The notes below the pieces were generated by a model, which was given only the letters and a program-made list of their open reading frames with translations, ran no database searches and was not told where the DNA came from. The position numbers and the translations under genes were made by a program. A stretch of 64,000 nucleotides of DNA from Roseovarius sp. (GTDB taxonomy: Bacteria > Pseudomonadota > Alphaproteobacteria > Rhodobacterales > Rhodobacteraceae). The DNA is taken from NCBI GenBank assembly GCA_027493545.1, contig JAOSKR010000003.1, forward strand, positions 1 through 64,000. The letters run 5' to 3'. Shown piece by piece: positions 17,946 to 27,751 of the stretch (within the stretch, counting starts at the first letter, position 1; each line of letters begins with the position of its first letter).

Positions 17946-18941
17946 TCACTCGGTGGCGATGATGCGGTCGATCAGCGCCTTGTCGTACTGCTTGTAGTAG
18001 CTCTCATAAGCGGGCTGGACCGCCTGCTGGAAGGCGGCCTTCTGTTCGGGGGTCAGCTCGCCCACGTCCATGCCGCGTTCCTTCAAGGTCGCGACGCCGC
18101 TCTTTTCCACGTCATCGACGAAGGCACGCATGGCCGCGACAGCCTCGGTCGCGCCCTTCTCGAACACCGCCTTGTCCTCGTCGCTCAGCCCGTCCCAGAA
18201 GGACCCGGAGACCAGCAGAATGGCTGGCGAATAGACGTGACCCGAGAGGGTCAGGTATTTCTGCACCTCGTTCAGCTTGACCGAGACGATCACCGAGAGC
18301 GGGTTTTCCCGGCCGTCGATCACGCCCTGCTGCAGCGAGGAAATCACCTCGGGCCAGGCCATCGGCGTCGGCGCCGCGCCCGGGGTCTCGAACGCCTCCA
18401 GATGCACCGGGTTTTCCATGGTGCGGATCTTCAGCCCCTGGACATCGCCGGGCTGGGTGATCTGGTTGCGGTTGTTGGTGATGTGGCGAAAGCCCTGTTC
18501 GCCCCAGGCCAGCGCATGCAGGCCGACATCGTCGAACTTGGCAAGAATTTCCTGGCCGATGGGGCCGTCGAGAACCCGGCGCGCATGGCCGAGGTCGCGA
18601 AACAGGAACGGGATGTCGAAAACGCCGGTCTCGGGTACGAAGTTGCTGAGCGTGCCCGAGGATACGATGGTCGCCTCGATGGTCCCGATCTGAAGCCCCT
18701 CGATCACCTCGCGCTCGCCGCCCAGGCCGGACGAGGGAAAATGCTTGAATTCGAACTTGCCGTCGGTTTCGGATTTGACGACCTCATCCCATTTGGCGGC
18801 GGCGACGCCGTAATGGGAATCCGGCGCCAGCGCATAGCCGATCTTGACCTCGGTCTGTGCCAGCGCCGCGCCGGCGGCCAGGCCCAGCCCGGCCAGTGCC
18901 ACGGCACCGGACAGCAGGGATGTTGCGAACAGTTTGGACAT
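17946..18941 (-). CDS. dctP: TRAP transporter periplasmic solute-binding protein (DctP), system 1
   Basis: A signal peptide (MSKLFATSLLSGAVALAGLG, cleavage after ALA-Q) is followed by a ~305-residue DctP fold with IRTMENPVHLEAFETPGAAPTP around the conserved ligand-contacting Arg, and the WPEVISSLQQGVIDGRENPL segment. It would capture a carboxylate in the periplasm for DctQM. It is the first gene of the operon and faces the second TRAP operon across a 612-bp gap. The exact ligand cannot be assigned. Confidence 0.92.
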   Translation of the reverse strand: MSKLFATSLLSGAVALAGLGLAAGAALAQTEVKIGYALAPDSHYGVAAAKWDEVVKSETDGKFEFKHFPSSGLGGEREVIEGLQIGTIEATIVSSGTLSNFVPETGVFDIPFLFRDLGHARRVLDGPIGQEILAKFDDVGLHALAWGEQGFRHITNNRNQITQPGDVQGLKIRTMENPVHLEAFETPGAAPTPMAWPEVISSLQQGVIDGRENPLSVIVSVKLNEVQKYLTLSGHVYSPAILLVSGSFWDGLSDEDKAVFEKGATEAVAAMRAFVDDVEKSGVATLKERGMDVGELTPEQKAAFQQAVQPAYESYYKQYDKALIDRIIATE

Positions 18942-19553
18942 GGCGTTGTTCCTTTCAGGATTCAGGCATGTCGAATTGCTAACCGTACTGATGTCCACAG
19001 GCAAGCCAAAGGCCGATGTCTTGCTGCCGCATGTATCGGTTCGGATGCGCCGAACCGGCCGCCGGGGCGCATCTCGCGAAGATCTACGGGCACGCTTGGT
19101 CCGTCGGTTTCCGCGCCGGCCCGGGTGTGTCCCCCGAAGCGATGCCGGATTCGGGGTTTGCGAGCATGCCCGCCGCCCCGGCGCCGCCAGGGCATGGGCG
19201 TCGGTCGTCCCCGACCGGCTTTCATTGGTCTGACAGGCCCATCGGCGCACCTCCGAAGTCCCTGTCCGGGAACTGCCGCAAGGCACGCCCGCGAAATCCC
19301 CAGGTCCACTGGGTGATGACGATCAAACGGGATCCCCGCAAAACGGAAGACGTCCACGCATGCCGTCGCCTCTTGGTGGCAGCTCTTTGTGAGCGCCGGG
19401 TTTTGGTGAAAACATCCTGCGACAGCCCTGAACCGGGTGCCATAAGGATGGACATTTCGAGACAGAATGTTACGAATGCTGATCGTTTGCGTTCGATGCC
19501 GGACAGCCAATACACTCCGGCCAGCCGCAGCGTACCACTAAGGGAGGTAGAGA
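18942..19553. other. divergent intergenic region between two TRAP operons
   Basis: This 612-bp stretch separates two divergently read TRAP binding-protein genes. I see no protein with family features in it. A clear ribosome-binding sequence GGAGGTAGAG directly precedes the second gene at 19554. It must hold promoters for both operons, but I cannot place them with confidence. Confidence 0.6.
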
Positions 19554-20653
19554 ATGACCAGGAAATTCGTGACGCGCAGGACAGCCCTGCGGAGCCTAGC
19601 CGCCGCCGGCGCGACATCGCTGGCCGCGCCGCATATTGCTTCGGCGCAGGCCAAGGGCACGACATGGAAGATCCAGAGCTCCTGGCCGGGAGGGGCCGGA
19701 TTGAAGATATTCAAGGACTGGTGCGACACCATCGAGGAGAAGACCGGCGGCGAGCTTGCCTTCAAGGGGTTCGGCGCCAACGATGTCGTCGGCGACTTCC
19801 AGCTTTATGATGCGGTCAAGAACGGCGTTCTGGACGCGGTGAACCCGTTCACCATCTATGCCCAAGGCATCATCCCGGCGGCAACGTTCCTGACCTCGTA
19901 TCCTCTGGGCCTGCGCCAGCCGGGCGAGTGGGATGCATTCTTTTACGGACTCGGCGGGCTGGAGATCGCGCGCGAACTCTTTGCGGCGCAGGGGATGCAC
20001 TATGTCGGCCCGGTCCAGCACGACGCCAACATCATCCACTCCAAGGTGCCGATCCGTTCGGTCGACGATTTCCGCGGCCGCAAGATGCGCCTGCCAGGCG
20101 GCATGGTCGCCGAGGTGTTCAAGGAAATCGGCGCCGAGACCACGGTTCTGCCGGGCTCCGAGATCTTTCCCGCGCTCGAGAAGGGCACCATCGACGTGGC
20201 CGATTATGTCGGCCCCGCGGTCAACTACGCGCTCGGCTTCAGCCGGGTGACGAGCTATATCGTCGCCGGACCACCGGGCTTCATGTCGGTCTACCAGCCG
20301 GTCGACCTGATGGACATCACTGTCGGTCTGCCTTCCTGGGACGCGCTGAGCCCCCAGATGAAGCAGTTCGTCGAGATGGAGACGAAATCCTATTCGATCC
20401 ATCACTATTCCCAGATCCAGAAAGCCGACCAGAAGCCTGGAAGAAGTTCGAGGCGGACGGAACCGAGGTCACCCGGCTGAGCCAGGATGATGTCGAGCTG
20501 ATGACCGAGGTGGCGGTGCCGATCTGGTTCGAATACGCCAATCGCGACAAGGATTCGGCGCGGCTCTTCCAGATCCAGCTTGATTACATGATGTCCGGTT
20601 CGCTGGGCTACGTGACTCCCGACCAGATCGAGGGGCTGTCGCTCGACCTGTGA
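19554..20653 (+). CDS. TRAP transporter solute-binding protein, system 2 (frameshifted)
   Basis: The N terminus TRRTALRSLAAAGATSLAAP is a twin-arginine-type signal with cleavage near IASA-Q. The mature part resembles the DctP7/TakP-like group (SWPGGAGLKIFKDWCD, LPGGMVAEVFKEIGAETTVL with the substrate Arg, SRVTSYIVAGPPGFM). The frame breaks near 20432: GACCAGAAGCC should be GACCAGGAAGCC; correction gives ADQEAWKKFEADG and a stop at 20653, ~366 residues. TakP-type proteins bind 2-oxo acids or amides; the ligand here is unproven. Confidence 0.88.
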
Positions 20654-20742
20654 CCGAACCCACACGCACGATCCGGTGCCCGCGCGGATAGCCCGCGCGG
20701 GCACCTTGTCAGCAGCCGTGGCCATTCTGTCAGGACCCCGAA

Positions 20743-22068
20743 ATGCCGAATCTCGACTTCACCCTTCCGCATTGGGCCTACTGGCTCGGCCTGATCCTGT
20801 TCCCGGTGGCGGCCATGATCCTGGCCCGCCGCACCCGGCCCGAACGACCCGGCTACAGCGTCCCGCTGGGCTATCTCATCCTGATCACCGGCGGCATCCT
20901 CGGGCTGCACCGCCTCTATCTCAAGAGCCTCGTCGGACTGATCTACATTCCGATTTTCCTGTGCATCCTCTTTGGCAACGCCCAGCAGCGCGACGCACGC
21001 GCGGCGCTGTCGGACGCGACCAACCACGTGTCAATCGCCGAGCGCACGCTGGCCCGCGAGCGCCCGCGCCTCGAGTCGGCCGAACAGAGCATCGTTGGGC
21101 TGACCGCCGATCTTGCCGCCGAAGAGCCTGACAGCTTTGCCGCCAAGAGCGCCAAACGGCGGCTGGAGCGGGCCGAGGCCGCAATCGCCACCAGCCGCGA
21201 GCGGATCGCCGCCGCCGAGCAGGAGCTTTCCCGGGCCCGGCCGATCATGCAGCAGGCCCAGCAGAACCGGGCCTACTGGAGCGCTTTCGCCCGCTATGCC
21301 TTTTTCCTTATTCTGGCGCTGATGGCTCTCGATGCGGTGCTGATCCCCCGCATGGTGCGGCGCGCCAACGAACTGGCGGCGCTTGAGGGGCACGAGGAAA
21401 TCCTGATCGACGAGGAGACCGCCCGACGCGCCGCCAAGATCGACCCCGACGCCCGCAGGGCCGATCACGAGTGGGCCGAGAACTGGATCGACCGGCTATC
21501 GCTCGTGGCCGGGGAATTCGTCAGCTACTGGGCCGTGATCGCGGTGCTGGTCTACTATTACGAGGTCATCAGCCGCTATGTCTTCAACTCGCCCACCAGC
21601 TGGGCGCACGAGTCGATGTATCTGATGTTCGGGATGCAGTACCTGATCTCGGGCGCCTATGCGATGCTGACCGAAAACCATGTGCGCGTCGACATCTTCT
21701 ATGGTCCGATGTCGCCGCGGCGAAAGGCATGGGTCGACCTGTTCACCTCGATCTTCTTTTTCATCTTTGCCGGCACGCTGCTGGTCACGTCCTATATCTT
21801 CGCGCTGGACGCGATCACCGTGCCGTCAGGCAATTCGATCATCTCCGACTGGGCGCGGGGCCGGGTGGGTTTCGGCGAGATGCTGTCCGGGCTGTCGCTG
21901 AGCGACTGGACCGACCCGGCGATCCGCTGGGGCGAGATCAGCTTCAACGAATGGGAAGTGCCGCTCTGGCCGATGAAGTGGATGATGTTCGTCGGCGGCG
22001 TCCTGCTCGTGCTGCAGGGCGTCTCGAAGCTGTCCAAGGACGTTCGAACCATTGCAAGGGGAGCCTGA
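20743..22068 (+). CDS. TM2 domain-coiled coil-DctQ fusion, TRAP small permease, system 2
   Basis: This 441-residue protein is far longer than a usual DctQ (~170). Residues ~1-75 hold two membrane segments with the TM2 signature GGILGLHRLYLKSLVGLIY; ~85-165 is a charged, heptad-like coiled coil (ARERPRLESAEQSI, AKRRLERAEAAIATSRERIA); a third membrane helix lies at ~185-205; residues ~245-440 form the DctQ domain (YEVISRYVFNSPTSWAHE, LTENHVRVDIFYGPMSPRRK). It sits 90 bp after the binding protein and 3 bp before dctM, so it is the small permease of this system. What the TM2 and coil do is unknown. Confidence 0.9.
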   Translation: MPNLDFTLPHWAYWLGLILFPVAAMILARRTRPERPGYSVPLGYLILITGGILGLHRLYLKSLVGLIYIPIFLCILFGNAQQRDARAALSDATNHVSIAERTLARERPRLESAEQSIVGLTADLAAEEPDSFAAKSAKRRLERAEAAIATSRERIAAAEQELSRARPIMQQAQQNRAYWSAFARYAFFLILALMALDAVLIPRMVRRANELAALEGHEEILIDEETARRAAKIDPDARRADHEWAENWIDRLSLVAGEFVSYWAVIAVLVYYYEVISRYVFNSPTSWAHESMYLMFGMQYLISGAYAMLTENHVRVDIFYGPMSPRRKAWVDLFTSIFFFIFAGTLLVTSYIFALDAITVPSGNSIISDWARGRVGFGEMLSGLSLSDWTDPAIRWGEISFNEWEVPLWPMKWMMFVGGVLLVLQGVSKLSKDVRTIARGA

Positions 22069-22071
22069 CGC

Positions 22072-23425
22072 ATGGGTCTCGACATCTCGATCGAGTTGCT
22101 GACGCTGATCATGTTCGGCTCGCTGCTGGCGCTGCTGATGGCGGGGCTGCCGCTGGCCTTCGTCACCGGGGGCTGGCCTGCGTCTTTCTCTTTATCCTGG
22201 GGATGCGCGGGCGCTGAACATCGTTCCCAGCCGCATCTTCCCGCTGATGACGAACTATCAGCTGTCGGCCATTCCGCTCTTCATATTCATGGCCGCGATG
22301 CTCGAGAGGGCCGGCATCATCAACGAGATGTTCGACGTCATCTACAAGGTGCTGGGCGGGGTCAGGGGCGGGCTGGCCTCGGCGACGATCATCGCCTCGA
22401 CCATCCTCGCGGCGATGGTCGGCGTGATCGGCGCGGCGGTGGTGACGATGGGCATCATCGCGCTGCCGGCGATGCTCAAACGCGGCTACGATCCCAAGAT
22501 CGCGATGGGCTCGATCATGGCCGGCGGCACGCTGGGCATCCTCATCCCGCCCTCGATCCTTGCCATCATCTATGCCGTGGTGGCCGAACAATCGGTCGGA
22601 GAGCTCTTTATCGGTGCGGTCATTCCGGGGCTGTTGCTGTCGGGGTTCTACATCCTCTACGTGACGGCGCGCTGCTACATCAACCCCGATCTGGGCCCGC
22701 CGATTCCGATGGAGGAACGGGTCTCGACGCGCGTGAAGCTGCACCTGCTGGGCAAGATGTCGGCTCCGATCGCCCTGATCGTCGTCGTTCTCGGGGTCAT
22801 CTTCTCGGGCATCGCGACACCGGTCGAAGCGGCGGGCATCGGCACCTTCGGCGCCTTCATCGTCGCCGCGATCCACCGCCGGCTCGACTGGCCGACGATC
22901 CGCGAGGCGTGCCTGACCACGCTCAAGGCCAGCGCCATGGTGATCTGGATCATGTTCGGGGCGACGATCTTTGTCGGGCTCTATGTGCTCGAGGGCGGTC
23001 AGGAATTCGTGCAGGAGACGATGCAGGGCTACGGCCCGGGGCCCCGGGGCATCCTGATCGTGATGCAGATCATCCTCGTCGTGCTGGGGATGTTCCTCGA
23101 CTGGGTCGGTATCCTGCTGCTCTGCGTGCCGATCTTTGTCCCGATCATCAAGTCGCTGGGGGCCGCCGCCTTCGGCTTCGACAATCCTGACGATCTGGTG
23201 CTGTGGTTCGGGGTTCTGTACCTCGTCAACATGCAGATGAGCTTTCTGTCGCCGCCATTCGGCTATGCGCTCTTCTACCTGCGCGGCGTGGCGCCCGAGT
23301 CGATCCCGATGTCCGACATCTTCCGTTCGGCGATCCCGTTCCTGCTGCTGCAGGTGGTGGGGCTGGCGGTGTGCATGCTGGTACCGGAGGTCATCACCTG
23401 GTTGCCGGATCTCGTCTACAGGTGA
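22072..23425 (+). CDS. dctM: TRAP transporter large permease (DctM), system 2 (two frameshifts)
   Basis: The conserved DctM sequences are present: LERAGIINEMFDVIYKVLGG, MAGGTLGILIPPSILAIIYA, TPVEAAGIGTFGA and FLSPPFGYALFYL. Two bases are missing, near 22169 (ACCGGGGGCTGG) and near 22199 (CCTGGGGATG); with them restored the N terminus reads FVTGGLACVFLFILGDARAL and the protein is ~451 residues. It is the last gene of the second TRAP operon and three bases behind the fusion permease. Confidence 0.92.
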
Positions 23426-23930
23426 GCCAAGCCGATCGCGTCGCGGGTTGCGGTCATGTGTCCGGCCTTCATGGACGGTGCATCTGACCGCGGACCCTGA
23501 TGAAGCCTGCCGGCCCCCCCATCAACGGGGCGTGCCCTGAATCCCCGGCAGCACCTCGGGATGCCCCGGCAGCGGTTCCGCCGTCGATCATCATCATTCA
23601 CGCCTGCCCTTGCAGCGCCCGGCGCCGCCCGCTGGCGACACCGGTATCGGGATCAGGCCCCGGGCGCGGCCCGGTATGCATGAGCCGTCCCCTGCACGTG
23701 ATCTGTTCGCCCTGAGCAACCCGCAGGCGTCGGAGTTTGTTGGCGAAAGGCCGGATCTTGCCGTGCGTTTCGCGATCGGGCAGCCAGCGAACACCTGAAG
23801 CTCCGCCATCCGCGCAACCGGCACCGGCGGCCGTGCCCCGACAGGCCCTGAATGGCAAAATCCCGGCACCATCGCGGGACTTTGGCAAACTGCCGTTTCC
23901 CCCGCCCGGAATTCCAGTTATTTCGGGCCT
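23426..23930. other. intergenic region, no gene recognised
   Basis: The 505 bp between the TRAP operon and the antiporter gene hold no reading frame with protein-family features on either strand. A promoter for the antiporter gene is expected in its last part, but I cannot point to one. Confidence 0.55.
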
Positions 23931-26468
23931 ATGGATATCGTTCTCGTCACCACGGTCATCGCGTCGCTGTTCCTCGTCATTGGCGCGGCCGAGCCGCTCG
24001 CGGCGCGTCTGCACCTGCCCTACACCGTGATCCTCGCCGTGCTCGGCCTGCTGATCGGGACGGGTTCGATCTTCTTCCTGCGCACCGACCTGACCGATGC
24101 GCTCAACCCGGTGGCCGAGGCGATCCTGGGGCTGCCGGTCCGTTCCAACGTCTTCCTCTACGTCTTCCTGCCGACGCTGCTGTTCCGGGCGACCCCCGGG
24201 ATGAACCTGCGCCGGATAATCGACGATTGGGTCCCGATCCTGACGCTCGCGGTCGTGGCCGTGGTCGTGGCCACGCTGTCGGTCGGTTACGCGCTTTCCT
24301 GGGCAAGTACGCTGCCGTTGGCCACCTGCCTGCTGATTGGCGCCATCGTATCCACCACGGACCCTTCGGCGGTCGTGTCGATCTTCCGGTCGATTTCGGC
24401 GCCACGGCGGCTTGCGCGGATCATCGAGGGCGAAAGCCTTCTGAACGATGCCGCTGCAATCGCGCTGTTCGGGCTGTTCATGGGCTTCGTGACGCTGGGC
24501 ATGCCGGATCCGACGCTGAGCGATGCGCTGGCCCGGTTTCCCCGCCTGATCCTCGGGGGCGCGCTCATCGGCTGGCTGGCGGCGCGCAGCGCGATCTGGG
24601 TGATGGCCGCCTTCGCCCGCTACGAACTTGCCCAGTTATCCATCTCGGTCGCACTGCCCTACATGGCTTATATCATTTCGGAACAGAGCGTCGGCGCCTC
24701 CGGTGTGATTGCCGTTGTGGTTTCGGGCCTCACCTTGAACCTGACCGGCCCGGGGCGCCTGGCCCCGCAGCTCTGGGCCAACCTGCGCGACGTCTGGGAT
24801 CTGCTTGCCCACTGGGCAGGCGCGTTGATCTTCATTCTGGCCGCGCTGCTGATTCCGCGGATAATGGAAGAGGTCAGGCTCAACGACCTTTTCCTTATCG
24901 GCGTGGTGGTCCTGGCCGCGATCGCCGCACGTGTGGTGATCCTGTTCGGGCTTTTCCCGTTGCTCCGGGGCATGCGGGTGTCGCCGGTGGTCGAGCGGCC
25001 TTACCGGGTGGCGATCCTCTGGGGCGGTCTGCGCGGCGCGGTCACTCTCGCGCTGGCGCTCGCGGTGACCGAAAGCGTCCGGGTGCCGGTCGAGACAAAG
25101 CGGGTCGTCGGCATCGTGGCCACGGGGTTTACGCTGTTCACCCTGCTCGTGCAGGGGACGACGCTCAGATCGGTCATCGGCTGGCTCGGCCTTGACCGGT
25201 TGTCGCCCATCGACGAGGCGTTGTCGCGGCAGGTCGTGGCGGTCGCGCTGCAAACCGTGCGCGAGGACGTGGCGCGCATCGCGGAAAATTACGAACTCAC
25301 CCATGACACCGTCCGGTCCGAGGCGAAACGCTTTGGCGAACGGCTGGATGGAGCGGTCAAGTCGGCCGAGGAAAGCGCGGACATCCTCGACCGGGACCGG
25401 ATCACGCTGGGGCTGATCTCGCTGGCAGGGTTCGAACGAGACACGATCCTCGAGCGCGTCCGCGAGCGGACGATCTCGGCGCGGATGGCCGAGCAGGCCC
25501 TCTCGCGGGCCGACCGCCTGATCGAAGCGGCCCGAACCGGCGGGCGCAGCGGCTATCAACGCGCCGCCCGCCAGTCGGTTGCCTATGGTTCCGCCTTCCG
25601 GTTCGCAGTGTTCCTGCATGCCCGCTTGCACATCTCCGTGCCGCTGGTGCGGCTGACGGCCGACCATTTCGAACAGATCCTGTCCCAGCGTCTGATCATG
25701 CGGGATCTGGGGGCTTTCATAGATGGCCGCATCCGCCGCATTCATGGTCGACGACTGGCCGATCTTCTGCACGAGTTGCTGGCAAGGCGCATCGAAGTCG
25801 TGGAAACCGCGCTCGAAGGTTTGCGGCTGCAATATCCGGGATACGCGGAAGAGCTTGAACGTCGCTTCATCCGGCGCACCGCATTGCGGCTTGAAGAGCG
25901 CGAATATACCGCGATGCGCGTAGACGGGGTTATCGGCGCGGAGGTCTACACCACGCTGATGCAGGACGTCACGGCGCGCCGTGCGGCGGCGGAAGGCCGT
26001 CCACGGCTCGATATCGCCATTCAGAGGGCCGAGCTTGTCCGGCAGTTTCCGCTCTTCGCCGATCTCGACGATGTCGCGTTGAAGCGCCTGAGGAAGGCGC
26101 TCAAGACCCGCTACGTCAACGCCGGCGAGGTGATCGCCCTCAAGGATTCCGATGCCCGGAGCGTGTTCTTCATCGCGTCCGGCGCGGTGGAGCAGAAGGC
26201 CGCCGGCCAGACCCGGCGGCTGGGCCGCGGCGAGATGTTCGGCGAGATGGCGATCCTGATGAAGAAGGCTCGTCGCGCGGAGGTGCGCGCCATCGCACCG
26301 TCCACGCTGCTCGTGCTCGACGAAGTCCGGTTCCGCCGGCTGCTCGACCGCAGCGCGGCTTTGCAGGATGCCGTGCGCGCAAGCGCGGAAAAGCGCGGGA
26401 TCAAGCCGGAGGATCTGTTGCCCGGCGAGAGCGCACCGCCTCAAACCAGGGATCGCGCCACGGTGTGA
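23931..26468 (+). CDS. NhaP-type cation:proton antiporter with cyclic nucleotide-binding domain
   Basis: The 845-residue protein has a CPA1 antiporter membrane domain (~1-425; TDPSAVVSIFRS and GESLLNDAAAIALF are the conserved helices with the acidic transport residues, GGLRGAVTLALALA a later one). A long helical cytosolic linker (~430-690) follows, then a cyclic nucleotide-binding domain (~700-825; FPLFADLDDVALKRL, AGEVIALKDSDARSVFFIAS, GEMFGEMAIL). This layout resembles SOS1-like Na+/H+ exchangers. The GEMFGEMAIL loop lacks the usual Arg-(S/T)AA motif, so binding of cAMP is uncertain. It is followed by stress and metal-export genes on the same strand. Confidence 0.9.
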   Translation: MDIVLVTTVIASLFLVIGAAEPLAARLHLPYTVILAVLGLLIGTGSIFFLRTDLTDALNPVAEAILGLPVRSNVFLYVFLPTLLFRATPGMNLRRIIDDWVPILTLAVVAVVVATLSVGYALSWASTLPLATCLLIGAIVSTTDPSAVVSIFRSISAPRRLARIIEGESLLNDAAAIALFGLFMGFVTLGMPDPTLSDALARFPRLILGGALIGWLAARSAIWVMAAFARYELAQLSISVALPYMAYIISEQSVGASGVIAVVVSGLTLNLTGPGRLAPQLWANLRDVWDLLAHWAGALIFILAALLIPRIMEEVRLNDLFLIGVVVLAAIAARVVILFGLFPLLRGMRVSPVVERPYRVAILWGGLRGAVTLALALAVTESVRVPVETKRVVGIVATGFTLFTLLVQGTTLRSVIGWLGLDRLSPIDEALSRQVVAVALQTVREDVARIAENYELTHDTVRSEAKRFGERLDGAVKSAEESADILDRDRITLGLISLAGFERDTILERVRERTISARMAEQALSRADRLIEAARTGGRSGYQRAARQSVAYGSAFRFAVFLHARLHISVPLVRLTADHFEQILSQRLIMRDLGAFIDGRIRRIHGRRLADLLHELLARRIEVVETALEGLRLQYPGYAEELERRFIRRTALRLEEREYTAMRVDGVIGAEVYTTLMQDVTARRAAAEGRPRLDIAIQRAELVRQFPLFADLDDVALKRLRKALKTRYVNAGEVIALKDSDARSVFFIASGAVEQKAAGQTRRLGRGEMFGEMAILMKKARRAEVRAIAPSTLLVLDEVRFRRLLDRSAALQDAVRASAEKRGIKPEDLLPGESAPPQTRDRATV

Positions 26469-26582
26469 GGTCATCTCGGCGCCCCACCATCATCTCGCCG
26501 GCCTTCGGCGGACCGGCAACCTCCCTGACGGCCTGATATTGATCGCGCCGCGTCTTCAACGCCTTTCCACCGGGTTTGGCTT

Positions 26583-26602
26583 GCGATACCGTGATGTATC
26601 GC
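26583..26602. promoter_or_regulatory. palindrome upstream of universal stress protein gene
   Basis: GCGATAC-CGTGAT-GTATCGC is an inverted repeat with perfect 7-bp arms and a 6-bp spacer, ending 85 bp before the stress protein start. It may be a regulator site or a hairpin. About 35 bp further on, TTGACGATTATCGA at 26636-26649 resembles an FNR/CRP half-site pair (TTGAT-N4-ATCAA) with two mismatches; that resemblance is weak. Confidence 0.4.
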
Positions 26603-26687
26603 GGGTTGATTGTCGCAGACAGGGCTTGACGGGTCTTGACGATTATCGAGTTGCCCGGGTGGATGCGCCGCAGGGGGGGCCGACCTC

Positions 26688-27550
26688 ATGAAGAAAATCA
26701 TGGTTGCCACGGACTTCTCGGAGCGTTCGGACCGGGCGCTGAGGCGCGCGAAGTTGCTTGCCCGGCAGTTCGGGGCCACCATCACGCTCATCCATGTCGT
26801 CGATGACGATCAGCCGCGCCGGATTGTCGAAATCGAGCGTGACGAGTCGGCAATGCTGCTGCGCCAGACGGCCGCAACGCTTGCGCAACTCGATGGCGTG
26901 ACCTGTGAAACCCGGGTCATTCTGGCGTCGCCCTTCGCCGGGATCATCCAGGGGTGGAGACGTCAGACCCCGACCTTCTGGTGATCGGCCCGTATCGCCG
27001 TCAGATGCTGAAGGACGTGTTCATCGGCACCACCGCCGAGCGGACAATCCGGCTGGTCAGCTGCCCGGTTCTGATGGTGAACGCGCCTCCGGCCGGAAGC
27101 TATCAGCACGTGATGCAGACCACCGACCTGTCCGACGGCTCTCGCGACGCGTTGCAACGCGTACGCGCGCTTCGGATTGGCGATGACGCCCGCAATACGC
27201 TGCTTCACGTTTTCGATGCGCCGGCGCTGCGGCTTGCCATGTCATACACGATTTCAAAGGATGATCAGGCGTACTATCTGGAGAGTGAGGAAAAGGTCGC
27301 GCTGCGCGATTTGACCGCGTTTCTTGCGACGGCAAAGCTCGGCAACGTCGCGCCAAGGGTCCGCCACAGGGCGGCAAGGGTCCATCACGAAATCCTCAAG
27401 GCGGCGGATGCGGAAAGGGCCGATCTGATCGTGCTTTCGACCCATGGCCGGACCGGTCTGACGAAACTGCTCATCGGCAGTGTCACGGAGCACGTCCTGC
27501 GCACGTCGTTGATCGACGTTCTCGCGATCCCGCCGACACAACGGGAGTAG
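26688..27550 (+). CDS. tandem universal stress protein (frameshifted)
   Basis: Two UspA domains are present: residues ~1-140 (MKKIMVATDFSERSDRALRR) and ~150-287 (ending STHGRTGLTKLLIGSVTEHV, the ATP-loop pattern GxxGx9GS). The frame breaks near 26951, where CATCCAGGGGTGG lacks one G; correction reads IIQGVETSDPDLLVIGPYRR. Such tandem proteins act in the cytoplasm under low oxygen or envelope stress. It sits between the antiporter and the metal ATPase, suggesting a shared stress response. Confidence 0.85.
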
Positions 27551-27751
27551 GCGTGCGACGTTGTGCGTCTTCGGCTCGACACCAGGGAGTTCGCCATGCA
27601 TGAGCCAGGTTGCCGATGATATCGACCATCCGGAAAAAAGGGTGCCCCGATCCGTGGCTCTTCCTCTTCACGGCCAGAAGGATGCAACTTGATCCGTGAA
27701 GCTTTCACCCGATGAGGGACGTGCAGACTTGTGCCTCGATTTGGAGATGAT

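Noticed and set aside
19016..19553. Gene in the gap between TRAP operons
   Set aside because: Open frames there are short extensions of other frames, lack start signals and have no family resemblance.
24636..26474. 612-codon minus-strand frame
   Set aside because: It is antisense to the antiporter, whose membrane and cyclic-nucleotide domains are unmistakable.
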